DNA from: Legionellaceae bacterium
GTDB lineage: Bacteria > Pseudomonadota > Gammaproteobacteria > Legionellales > Legionellaceae
Direction: 5' to 3'
DNA: 25,156 nt
Assembly (NCBI GenBank): GCA_023266075.1
Contig: JAHFRX010000003.1
Coordinates: forward strand, 1 to 25,156
A program made the translations under genes and the position numbers. The notes beneath the pieces were generated by a model, which worked only from the letters and a program-made list of their open reading frames with translations, was not told the origin of the DNA and searched no databases. This document shows, one piece after another, positions 15,451-23,409 of this stretch (position 1 is its first letter; each line of letters begins with the position of its first letter).

Positions 15451-16218
15451 TTACGAAATACTTCGCCCGCCATCAACACGTAACGTCTGACCTGTCACAA
15501 ATTGATTTTGAATCAAGGATAAGACCGCAACTGCAATCCACAATGGCTCGCCATGACATTTCAGTGGCGTTCGAGCAATAATCGACGATTTCCCTGTATC
15601 ACTCAATTGATTTCTCCCTTCAGGCCACGCAATGGCTCCAGGTGCCACAGCATTTACACGCACTGATGGCGCATATTCTTTTGCCAACGCCTCTGTCTGC
15701 ATTTTAAGTGCTGCTTTGGTTTGGCAGTAAACGCTGTATCCACGTAATGGTTTTTCAGCATGAATGTCGGTTACATTCACAATGACGCCGTGTGATGCTA
15801 CTGCAAGAAAGGGGAATGCCGCTTCACTCAACCAATAAGGCGCACTGACATTGATTGCCCACATTTGTTCATAAAGATCATTCGATAATACTTCTTGAGG
15901 AGGTGTTCGGATAAACAAAGACGCATTATTCACTAAAACATCAAGACGCGACCGCCAGACGATTGCGCGTGACACAAGATCTTGAGCGTCAGTCTGATGC
16001 CTTAAAGATACGTGTAATGCAACCGCGCTGTGTGCACGAATCATATTAAAACGCTCAACAAGTGCTCGAGCCTCCCCATGAGACTGATGATAATGCACAA
16101 TCACGTGATAACCGGCAGCATGTAGCTTTTCTGCAATTGCAGCACCAATCCGTCTTGCAGCACCGGTGATCAGTGCTACGGGTGCTGTATCCATTGCTTG
16201 TTGTATAGAAAGTGTCAT
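15451..16218 (-). CDS. folM: Pteridine reductase / FolM-like short-chain dehydrogenase
   Basis: A 255-residue short-chain dehydrogenase. The coenzyme loop is TGAARRIG (residues 18-25), of the TGxxxRxG type that marks pteridine reductases, in place of TGxxxGxG. NVTDIHAEKP gives D151 where most SDRs have Ser, and Y164 and K168 complete the active site. The D-13-Y-4-K spacing matches that of Leishmania PTR1. Such enzymes reduce dihydromonapterin, dihydrobiopterin or dihydrofolate. It converges with lpoA and diverges from the MidA-like gene; the 61-base gap contains the palindrome ATTGTACAAT (16244-16253). A second ATG (M9) is an alternative start. Its position beside a PTPS-family gene supports a pterin/folate role. 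Confidence 0.85.
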   Translation of the reverse strand: MTLSIQQAMDTAPVALITGAARRIGAAIAEKLHAAGYHVIVHYHQSHGEARALVERFNMIRAHSAVALHVSLRHQTDAQDLVSRAIVWRSRLDVLVNNASLFIRTPPQEVLSNDLYEQMWAINVSAPYWLSEAAFPFLAVASHGVIVNVTDIHAEKPLRGYSVYCQTKAALKMQTEALAKEYAPSVRVNAVAPGAIAWPEGRNQLSDTGKSSIIARTPLKCHGEPLWIAVAVLSLIQNQFVTGQTLRVDGGRSIS

Positions 16219-16279
16219 TATGCATACCTAAAATTTAGTATATATTGTACAATGCCGTTATTATTATTAGATCCATACG

Positions 16280-17365
16280 ATGCAATTTAAAAATTATTTT
16301 TTACAACAACTCCAACAACGCACGCATATGCCATTTGTTGAATTTATGCACCATGCTTTATATGCGCCTTATGTTGGATATTATAGCGCGAAATATTCAT
16401 CTCTTGGAAAAGAGGGTGATTTTATGACTGCGCCTGAGATAACACCTCTGTTTGGTTACACATTGGCCAACCAATGTGCTGATCTCTGGAGCGAATTGAC
16501 GCACCCCACGCTGTTTGAATTTGGCGCAGGCTCTGGAAAATTATGTGTTGATCTCCTCACAAGACTGAATGAACTTGGGACATTACCAGAAGCTTATGTC
16601 ATTCTTGATGTCAGTGCGGCCCTCAAAGAAAAACAATACGCTTATATCAACACGCACATCCCTAAGCTCGCCTCCCGTGTGCATTGGTTAAGTCAATGGC
16701 CACATGAACATTTTGAGGGCATTGTGATTGCTAATGAAGTATTAGATGCTATGCCCGTACATCGCTTTTTGAAAACAGAAGACGGTTTATTTGAAAGTAT
16801 GGTATCTCTTAAAGATGATCAATTTGAAGAACAATTTAAGCCTTGCCAAAATACATTATTACACAAGCACGTTGACATGGTACTTAAACATACAACAACG
16901 CCGTATCTTTCTGAGGCCAATCTTATCTTAGATAATTGGATGCAACAGTGCAAAAATATGCTGACGAAAGGTGCTATGTTCATCATTGACTACGGCTTTC
17001 CGGAGCACGAATATTACCATCCAGATAGAAATCAAGGAACATTGATGTGCCACACGCAACATCGCGCGCACCCGAACCCCTTCGCTCATCCGAGTTTTGA
17101 CGATATTACGGCGCATGTTGATTTTACACACGTAGCTACGTGTGCACATGAAGCAGGTTTTCATGTTGCAGGATACACGAACCAAGCCTCTTTTCTATTG
17201 GCAAATCATTTATTGGATTTTTTACACATCAATAAACAACAAGCAATTCAACAACTCACGCACCCCAGTGAAATGGGTGAGTTGTTTAAAGTGATAGGAC
17301 TCACCAAAGACATCTCGACACCTCTCCAGGGATTTCAACTCTTTGATAAACGAGCGAGCTTATAA
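16280..17365 (+). CDS. SAM-dependent methyltransferase, MidA/NDUFAF7 family
   Basis: A 361-residue protein of COG1565 (PF02636). Family landmarks are GYYSAKYSSLGKEGDFMTAPEI (split as GYY and GDFMTAPEI), the SAM loop FEFGAGSGKL (residues 79-88) and ANEVLDAMPVHRF from residue 151. Mitochondrial NDUFAF7 methylates an Arg of complex I subunit NDUFS2; the bacterial substrates are unknown. The bacterial genes commonly neighbour folate genes (folM, folB, folK), as here with the pteridine reductase and a PTPS-like gene. It leads a plus-strand run with the PTPS-like gene one base downstream. The assignment to family is firm; the methylated target is not known. Confidence 0.9.
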   Translation: MQFKNYFLQQLQQRTHMPFVEFMHHALYAPYVGYYSAKYSSLGKEGDFMTAPEITPLFGYTLANQCADLWSELTHPTLFEFGAGSGKLCVDLLTRLNELGTLPEAYVILDVSAALKEKQYAYINTHIPKLASRVHWLSQWPHEHFEGIVIANEVLDAMPVHRFLKTEDGLFESMVSLKDDQFEEQFKPCQNTLLHKHVDMVLKHTTTPYLSEANLILDNWMQQCKNMLTKGAMFIIDYGFPEHEYYHPDRNQGTLMCHTQHRAHPNPFAHPSFDDITAHVDFTHVATCAHEAGFHVAGYTNQASFLLANHLLDFLHINKQQAIQQLTHPSEMGELFKVIGLTKDISTPLQGFQLFDKRASL

Positions 17366-17366
17366 C

Positions 17367-17858
17367 ATGACAAAATATTTAACCACTATCGAATTACAAA
17401 AAGAATCCATGAAGTTTTCGGCAGGTCATACGACAATTTTTTCAGCCACCAAACGTGAACCCTTGCATGGTCACTGGTATGGCGTTTATCTAGCACTCAC
17501 AACCTATGTGGAAGAAAATGGCATGACCTTTGACTATCGATATTATAGGCAACGAATTCACGAGCTATGTCAACAACTCAATCAAACTTTTTTAATGCCG
17601 ATGTACTCACCTTTTCTGCAATACGACTCAGATGACGATTATCATTATTTTACATTCAATCAAAAGAAAATCCCGTTCTTAAAAGAGGATGTCACTTTAT
17701 TGCCAGTAACGAACATTACCGTCGAAGAGCTATCGCGCTGGTTTATTCTAGAATTAATCAAAGATGAACGCGAACTTGAAAAACATCGTATTGAGCGCCT
17801 TGTTGTAAAAGTTTTTTCAGCACCCGGCCAATCAGCAAGTCATTGTTGGGAAAAATGA
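17367..17858 (+). CDS. PTPS-family pterin enzyme, PTPS-III (FolB-replacing) type candidate
   Basis: A 163-residue member of the 6-pyruvoyl-tetrahydropterin synthase/QueD family (COG0720). Zinc ligands are H21 (SAGH), H34 and H36 (LHGH). The catalytic Cys of QueD, four residues before HGH, is Arg (R30), and the next residue is Glu (E31), giving ExxHGH, the mark of PTPS-III enzymes that form 6-hydroxymethyl-dihydropterin in place of FolB. The Asp-His pair of the LDHxxL element reads LNQTFL. The start ATG follows the methyltransferase stop by one base, and the stop overlaps priA (ATGA). Together with the pteridine reductase next door this points to folate or tetrahydropterin synthesis over queuosine, but the activity is inferred. 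Confidence 0.8.
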   Translation: MTKYLTTIELQKESMKFSAGHTTIFSATKREPLHGHWYGVYLALTTYVEENGMTFDYRYYRQRIHELCQQLNQTFLMPMYSPFLQYDSDDDYHYFTFNQKKIPFLKEDVTLLPVTNITVEELSRWFILELIKDERELEKHRIERLVVKVFSAPGQSASHCWEK

Positions 17859-19837
17859 GTATTTATATTGTCCAAGTCAGTGTATTCAATACCCGACGCG
17901 ACTATTTTGAATATACATGTGAACATCAACCGCCCATTGGTGGGCGCGTCTGGATCCCTTTTCGCACACGCTCACGTTTGGGTATTGTCATCGGCTTTAG
18001 TGAAAAAACACCGGCTTATCCACTCAAACCGATCACAACATCTTTAGATGAAACACCCTTTTTAACAGAGGAAATTTTTGCACTCTGTCGTTGGATAAGC
18101 CGATACTATCATGCGCCACTTCCTTTGGTTTTCATACACGCTTTACCTAAGCGCTTTCGTTTAGGTAAAGCACTCAGCACAAGACGTCTTAAAAAAACAC
18201 CACTACTGACCTTAAACCATGATCCACATCATTTCCCTAAAGTATTAAATCATGAACAAGCACACGCTTTTCATCATATCCTTGAGGGATTAGACCATTT
18301 TCATTGCACATTACTACACGGCATCACTGGCAGCGGTAAAACAGAAGTTTATTTACAACTTGCTGCTAAAATTCTCTCAGAAGCACATCAAGTCCTGATT
18401 TTAGTGCCCGAAATTGGCTTAACACCACAATGAGTCGCACGCTTTAGCGAACGCTTTCAAGAAGAGCCTATCGCCGTCATCCACTCTCATGTGTCAGAAG
18501 CGATGAAAGCCAATCTCTGGCAACACGCCAAAGAAAATAAAATTAGATTAATTATCGGTACGCGTACGGCTTTATTCACACCCATGCCTGAACTTAAGCT
18601 CATCATCGTCGATGAAGAGCATGATGCTTCTTTTAAACAAACAGAAGGTGTACGTTTTTCAGCAAGAGACGCAGCAATTTTTCGTGCTCAGCTAAACGAT
18701 ATCCCCATTGTTTTAGGCAGTGCAACACCCAGTCTTGAGAGTCTTTATCATTGTCAAACAGAGAAATATACCAAGCTTACATTGACACATAACGCACAAA
18801 ACAATACGCCACATTATTATCAATTTGTGGATTTGCGGAATCAACCTACAGAGGAGGGTTTAGCTTTTGAAACAAAACGACTCATTGAAAAAGCACTCAC
18901 AAGTCAACAACAAGTGCTTATTTTCATTAACCGGCGAGGCTATGCACCCGTTTTGCTCTGTCATCAGTGTCGTTGGATTGCCGATTGCCCGGCATGCGAT
19001 AGTCATTTAACCCTACATCAATATCAACAGTTGATCTGTCATCATTGCAATTTTACAATGGATCTTCCTAAAAAATGTCCCACCTGTTCTGATACAAATC
19101 TTGTTCCCATTGGCAGCGGTACACAGCGAATTCAACAAACGCTCCGCCAACATTTTCCGGAGATCCTTATCACGCGTATCGATCGCGATGAAATTAAAAC
19201 AAAAGACGCACTCCATCAGTGCCTCTCAAACATTGCAACAGGAAAGCCTCAAATTATTATCGGCACACAAATGCTTGCGAAAGGCCATCATTTTCCAAAC
19301 CTAAATTTGGTGGTCATTTTAGATACTGATGCAGGCCTTTACAATCAAGATTTTCGTGCACTAGAGCGTTTAAGTCAGCTCATTACACAAGTTGCTGGGC
19401 GTGCTGGGCGAGAAAAACAACCCGGTCATATTGTTATACAAACGCATACACCACATCATCCATTGTTAAATCTCCTGGTACAACAAGGTTATCAAGCTTT
19501 TATTGATGCCATTCTTCCACAACGCCACACGGCAAACTGGCCTCCGTTTACACATCTTGCTATCATACGTGCAAATGGACGAGCAATGGATAAACTCCTT
19601 GAAGGAATGAATGATATTAAAACACGCTTAAAAAATAATGCGCTCACTATCCTTGGACCAGCACCGGCACCACTTGCTCGGAAAAGTGCACAGCATTATA
19701 TTCAACTTCTGATTAAAACATCTGAGCGGAAAATATTGCATCATTCTTTAAATGCGCTCTCTTTGGAACTTGAGCAACTTGAAAAAACATATCGGATTCG
19801 TTGTAGTATCGACATTGATCCAATTTCACTGACTTAA
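17855..19837 (+). pseudogene. priA: Primosomal helicase PriA, interrupted by an in-frame TGA
   Basis: A PriA homologue of 660 codons with a TGA at 18431-18433 replacing codon 193; both sides are in the same frame. Before it come the 3'-fork-binding domain (residues 1-107) and Walker A GITGSGKTEVY (K162). After it come DEEHD, ILGSATPS, eight zinc-binding Cys in CHQC, CPAC, CHHC and CPTC, then GTQMLAKGHHFP and QVAGRAGR, all intact. The stop falls in GLTPQ-VARF, where Thr, Leu or Met is normal. PriA reloads DnaB at stalled forks. The winged-helix domain between residues 108 and 130 is missing (about 68 residues fewer than Escherichia coli). A nonsense mutation, sequencing error or two split polypeptides are possible. 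The ATGA overlap sets the start at 17855. Confidence 0.85.
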
Positions 19838-19854
19838 ATAAGGAAAATATCTCG

Positions 19855-20307
19855 ATGTATCTACAAACCCTACTGGAGCACCACAAAAATCCACGCTTAT
19901 TACGGGACAAATTGCATCAACATTTTTTTAAGCCCTATGAAAATGTAGGTGCACTGACACAAGGATTTTTCTATCCTTTGGAAGCCATTTTTGAAGAAAC
20001 GTTACCTAATCTTGTGCTTTCTCTGTATTTTACAGGACAAGCGTTGACGTCCACATTTGCCACACTCGGTTTATTTCTTTTAGGGAATAAAAAAGAAACC
20101 ATTGAGAGAAAAAATCATACGTTAAATGCGCTACTCCTAAGCACACTCACGTTAGTGACTGCTATTTTAGGACCACTACTTGAGGCCATGCGATTTTTTA
20201 CACGTTGGAGTGCCAGCTTGAAAATCAATCTGAGCATTAAAGAAGACATGAAACAACTATCAAAACCAACATTGGATATCACTTCTCATACATCAAAACA
20301 AGTTTAA
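19855..20307 (+). CDS. Hypothetical two-helix membrane protein
   Basis: A 150-residue protein I do not recognise. AAGGA lies 10 bases before its ATG, and it begins 17 bases after the priA stop, so it is likely on the same transcript. Two hydrophobic stretches, roughly residues 50-77 and 90-112, are separated by a short charged loop (NKKETIERKN), suggesting a hairpin in the membrane. The N-terminal part is basic and His-rich; the C-terminal tail is hydrophilic with KEDMKQLSKP. Its codon use resembles the neighbouring genes. No enzyme motif is visible. Convergent with the small ORF that follows. Confidence 0.65.
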   Translation: MYLQTLLEHHKNPRLLRDKLHQHFFKPYENVGALTQGFFYPLEAIFEETLPNLVLSLYFTGQALTSTFATLGLFLLGNKKETIERKNHTLNALLLSTLTLVTAILGPLLEAMRFFTRWSASLKINLSIKEDMKQLSKPTLDITSHTSKQV

Positions 20308-20344
20308 TTGTTCTTGATACACGAGAAGTGACCGACAATGATTT

Positions 20345-20575
20345 TTATTTTGTGGCTAACGTAGTTTCTTTTTCAAAAAGCTGCATATATCCTGCCTCAT
20401 TAGTTTCTCCGGCAAACTCAGCGCCTTTAAAGAAGATGTCAGGCGATCTTCTACGAAGCCACTTAATTAACTCAGAAGACGGCGAAGAAACCAACGGCGT
20501 AGTCATCTCACCTAGTGATGGACTAACGCTTGCTGAATCCACTGTAACCGGTTGTTCAAGAACATGTTGACTCAT
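20345..20575 (-). CDS. Small hypothetical protein downstream of atpC
   Basis: A 76-residue ORF starting with ATG and only a weak purine stretch upstream. It has an acidic, Ser/Thr/Pro-rich N-terminal half and a more structured-looking C-terminal half (LIKWLRRRSPDIFFKG, then AGYMQLFEKE). It follows atpC on the same strand after 81 bases. I recognise no family. An overlapping plus-strand frame (20328-20570) has no ATG start or ribosome site and is less likely. Real coding status is uncertain. Confidence 0.4.
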   Translation of the reverse strand: MSQHVLEQPVTVDSASVSPSLGEMTTPLVSSPSSELIKWLRRRSPDIFFKGAEFAGETNEAGYMQLFEKETTLATK

Positions 20576-20621
20576 AATTTTACCACTGTTATCAAAAAGG
20601 GACTTATTGTAACAATGAAAG

Positions 20622-20645
20622 GCATATAAATCAAGTTATATATGC
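20622..20645 (-). repeat. Hairpin after the atp genes
   Basis: GCATATA (20622-20628) and TATATGC (20639-20645) form a 7-pair, AT-rich stem with a 10-base loop, 12 bases beyond the atpC stop on the minus strand. A U-rich but broken stretch follows (CTTTCATTGTT). It may be a weak terminator or processing site. Confidence 0.3.
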
Positions 20646-20656
20646 GATATCTCTAT

Positions 20657-21082
20657 CTACTTATGCTTACCACGAACCTTACGGATAGCGCGTATCTGTG
20701 CTACCGCACGCGCAAGCTCGCCTGCCGCAACGCTGTAATCAATCTCAGTGTTACGATTAACCATCGCCTCTTCAGCGCGTGCTTTAGCTTCTAATGCAAG
20801 TGCTTCATCAAGATGTTCAGCTCTTTCAGCAACATCCGCAAGGACCGTAACGGTATGAGGTTGCACTTCCAGCATACCACCTGACACGTAATACACTTCA
20901 TCTTCTCCAGTGTGTAAGGCTCTAAATCGGATTTCTCCAGGTTTCAACACCGTTAACAACGGTGCATGTCCCGGATAAACACCTATTTCACCCAAAGTGC
21001 CGGTGACAATAACTCTTTCAACCAGTCCTGAATAAATTGATTTTTCAGCACTGACAATATCTAGATGTGTAGTAATAGACAT
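20657..21082 (-). CDS. atpC: ATP synthase F1 subunit epsilon
   Basis: A 141-residue epsilon subunit, the rotor stalk protein that also restrains ATP hydrolysis. The N-terminal beta domain (HLDIVSAEKSIYSG, then GEIGVYPGHAPLLT and YVSGGMLEV) and the C-terminal helical pair (AERAEHLDEALALEAKARAEEAM) are both present. I chose the ATG at 21082 because its product aligns with the family N-terminus (MxxTxHLD). A longer start at 21100 overlaps the atpD stop as ATGA and cannot be excluded. It is the last F1 gene of the operon. Confidence 0.93.
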   Translation of the reverse strand: MSITTHLDIVSAEKSIYSGLVERVIVTGTLGEIGVYPGHAPLLTVLKPGEIRFRALHTGEDEVYYVSGGMLEVQPHTVTVLADVAERAEHLDEALALEAKARAEEAMVNRNTEIDYSVAAGELARAVAQIRAIRKVRGKHK

Positions 21083-21096
21083 CTCATCTTGCCTCA

Positions 21097-22497
21097 TCAT
21101 ACTAATGTTTTTGCTTTCGCAATTGCTTCATCAATACTACCCACCATGTAAAACGCTTGCTCGGGTAAATCGTCGAATTCGCCAGCTAAGATACGTTGAA
21201 AGCCTTGTATCGTATCTTTCAATGGCACATATTTTCCTGGTGATCCTGTGAACACTTCTGCCACAAAGAAAGGTTGCGAAAGAAAACGTTGAATTTTCCG
21301 CGCTCTTGAAACAACACGCTTATCGTCTTCAGATAATTCGTCCATCCCAAGAATAGCAATAATGTCTTTCAGTTCCTTGTAACGCTGTAGGCACTGTTGT
21401 ACACGACGCGCAGTATCATAATGTAGTTGTCCCACAACCAACGGATCCAATTGTCTTGACGTTGAATCCAGCGGATCCACTGCAGGATAAATACCCATTT
21501 CAGCAATTTGTCGTGACAGTACAACGGTCGCATCCAAATGCGCAAAAGTCGTTGCAGGCGACGGGTCAGTCAAGTCATCTGCTGGCACATAAACAGCTTG
21601 TATCGACGTAATTGAGCCTGTTTTTGTAGATGTAATTCGCTCTTGTAATGTCCCCATTTCCTCAGCCAAGGTCGGTTGATAACCCACAGCAGAAGGCATA
21701 CGACCTAAAAGTGCAGATACTTCAACACCCGCTAGTGTATAACGGTAGATGTTATCAATAAAAAATAAAACATCACGTCCTTCATCACGAAACTTCTCAG
21801 CCATGGTTAAGCCTGTTAAAGCAACACGTAGACGGTTGCCGGGTGGCTCGTTCATCTGACCATACACCAACGATACTTTGTCTAAGACGTTAGAATCTTT
21901 CATTTCATGATAGAAGTCATTACCTTCTCGTGTACGTTCACCAACACCCGCAAAGACAGAGTAACCACTGTGCTCAATAGCGATGTTACGAATCAACTCC
22001 ATCATATTTACAGTTTTACCTACACCCGCACCACCAAAGAGGCCTACTTTACCACCTTTAGCAAATGGACAGAGTAAATCAATCACTTTAATACCGGTCT
22101 CAAGTAGTTCTTGGCTACCGGCTTGCTCTTCGTAACTGGGCGCCTTACGATGGATTGAAGCGTGCTCATCAGCACCAATATCGCCCGCATTGTCCACGGG
22201 GCGACCCAACACGTCCATAATACGTCCCAGCGTTTTTTTACCGACGGGCACTTGAATTGGATGCGCTGAATTACGTACTTTTATTCCTCTTTTCAGTCCA
22301 TCTGTTGAGCCCATGGCAATCGTACGAACAACACCATCACCCAGCTGCTGCTGAACTTCAAACACAAGTTGACCATCGATCTCATGCAATGCATCATAAA
22401 TTTTTGGCACGTCACAACGAGGAAATTCCACGTCTACTACCGGACCAATCACCTGAACAACTTCACCCACTATTTGCATCGTTGATTCTACGCTCAT
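21097..22497 (-). CDS. atpD: ATP synthase F1 subunit beta
   Basis: A 466-residue catalytic beta subunit of the membrane-bound F1Fo ATP synthase. The P-loop GGAGVGKT lies near residue 155, followed by the catalytic GERTREGNDFYHEM and the long conserved stretch MNEPPGNRLRVALTGL. Walker B is in VLFFIDN, and the C-terminal DELSEDDK region is present. It is nearly identical in pattern to the Escherichia coli protein across the core, with a seven-residue N-terminal extension. GAGGG lies six bases before the ATG. Gene order atpA, atpG, atpD, atpC is standard. Confidence 0.98.
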   Translation of the reverse strand: MSVESTMQIVGEVVQVIGPVVDVEFPRCDVPKIYDALHEIDGQLVFEVQQQLGDGVVRTIAMGSTDGLKRGIKVRNSAHPIQVPVGKKTLGRIMDVLGRPVDNAGDIGADEHASIHRKAPSYEEQAGSQELLETGIKVIDLLCPFAKGGKVGLFGGAGVGKTVNMMELIRNIAIEHSGYSVFAGVGERTREGNDFYHEMKDSNVLDKVSLVYGQMNEPPGNRLRVALTGLTMAEKFRDEGRDVLFFIDNIYRYTLAGVEVSALLGRMPSAVGYQPTLAEEMGTLQERITSTKTGSITSIQAVYVPADDLTDPSPATTFAHLDATVVLSRQIAEMGIYPAVDPLDSTSRQLDPLVVGQLHYDTARRVQQCLQRYKELKDIIAILGMDELSEDDKRVVSRARKIQRFLSQPFFVAEVFTGSPGKYVPLKDTIQGFQRILAGEFDDLPEQAFYMVGSIDEAIAKAKTLV

Positions 22498-22514
22498 CGT
22501 ATACCCTCTTTTCT

Positions 22515-23381
22515 TTATATTGCGTCCGCACCACCGACAATCTCTGCCAATTCTTGTGTAATGGCGGCTTGTCGCGCTTTGTTATACGCTAATTGAAATG
22601 TTTTAATTAATTCGCCTGCATTGTCTGTCGCACTTTTCATGGCAATCATCTTCGCTGCTTGCTCACAAGCAATATTTTCGACCACTGCTTGATAAACCTG
22701 AAGCTCAATATAACGCGTCAATAAGCCCGTAATTAGCTCTTTAGGCTCTGGTTCGTAGATATAATCCCAATGATGTCCCATGATTTTGCTATCACTCTCG
22801 TCACGAGGCAAAGGCAACAACTGCTTCACTCGTGGCGATTGTGTCATCGTATTGATAAATTCATTATATACAATATGCAAAGCATCCAGTTCACCGGCTT
22901 CAAACGCATCAAGCATCACCTTCACCGTCCCCACGAAATCATGAGCACCCGGTGCATCACCAATTTGCTCAATTGAGGCTAAGATCCTGCCACCAACACG
23001 TTTAAAAAAAGCTTGTCCTTTTCGACCAATCACACACAGCTTAATGTCATGACCTTCTGCGCGCCAAACACGAATTTGACTCAGCGTGTCTCTAAATAAG
23101 TTAACGTTCAGGCCACCACATAAACCGCGATCGCTGGTCACAACAATCATGCCCACACTTTTAATGGGTCTGCCAACCATAAAAGGATGACGATACTCTG
23201 CATGCGCACGCGCTAAATGCTTCACAACGTCATAAATTTTCGTTGCATACGGTTTAGATGCACGCATACGCTCTTGCGTTTTACGCATTTTACTTGCCGC
23301 AACCATTTCCATCGCTCGCGTAATTTTTTGCGTATTCTTAATGCTCGCAATTTTTGAGCGAATCTCTTTTGCTCCAGCCAT
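22515..23381 (-). CDS. atpG: ATP synthase F1 subunit gamma
   Basis: A 288-residue gamma subunit (287 in Escherichia coli), the central rotor shaft. The N-terminal helix (GAKEIRSKIASIKNTQKIT, then RAMEMVAASKM), the SDRGLCGGLN motif and the C-terminal helix (ATDNAGELIKTFQL, then NKARQAAITQELAEIVGGA) are all present. It follows atpA after 28 bases and precedes atpD by 17 bases on the same strand. No unusual features were seen. Confidence 0.98.
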   Translation of the reverse strand: MAGAKEIRSKIASIKNTQKITRAMEMVAASKMRKTQERMRASKPYATKIYDVVKHLARAHAEYRHPFMVGRPIKSVGMIVVTSDRGLCGGLNVNLFRDTLSQIRVWRAEGHDIKLCVIGRKGQAFFKRVGGRILASIEQIGDAPGAHDFVGTVKVMLDAFEAGELDALHIVYNEFINTMTQSPRVKQLLPLPRDESDSKIMGHHWDYIYEPEPKELITGLLTRYIELQVYQAVVENIACEQAAKMIAMKSATDNAGELIKTFQLAYNKARQAAITQELAEIVGGADAI

Positions 23382-23409
23382 AGCTCTGCTTCACCTCAAT
23401 TATGGATGA

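Noticed and set aside
16244..16253. Palindrome ATTGTACAAT as a defined operator between folM-like and MidA-like genes
   Set aside because: Ten bases with no second copy or recognised regulator; chance cannot be excluded in an AT-rich gap.
18431..18433. TGA read as Trp (altered genetic code)
   Set aside because: Several genes here end with TGA, including ATGA overlaps at panB/panC and PTPS/priA, and Trp is coded by TGG.
18431..18480. Selenocysteine insertion at the priA TGA
   Set aside because: No strong hairpin with a suitable loop follows the TGA, and the position is not a redox site in PriA.
18491..19837. Independent gene starting at GTG 18491
   Set aside because: It is the same frame as the upstream priA part, has no ribosome site, and starts in the middle of a conserved helicase domain.
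20328..20570. Plus-strand 80-codon frame opposite the small ORF
   Set aside because: It starts with a non-ATG codon without a ribosome site, and the minus-strand frame on the same bases is better supported.
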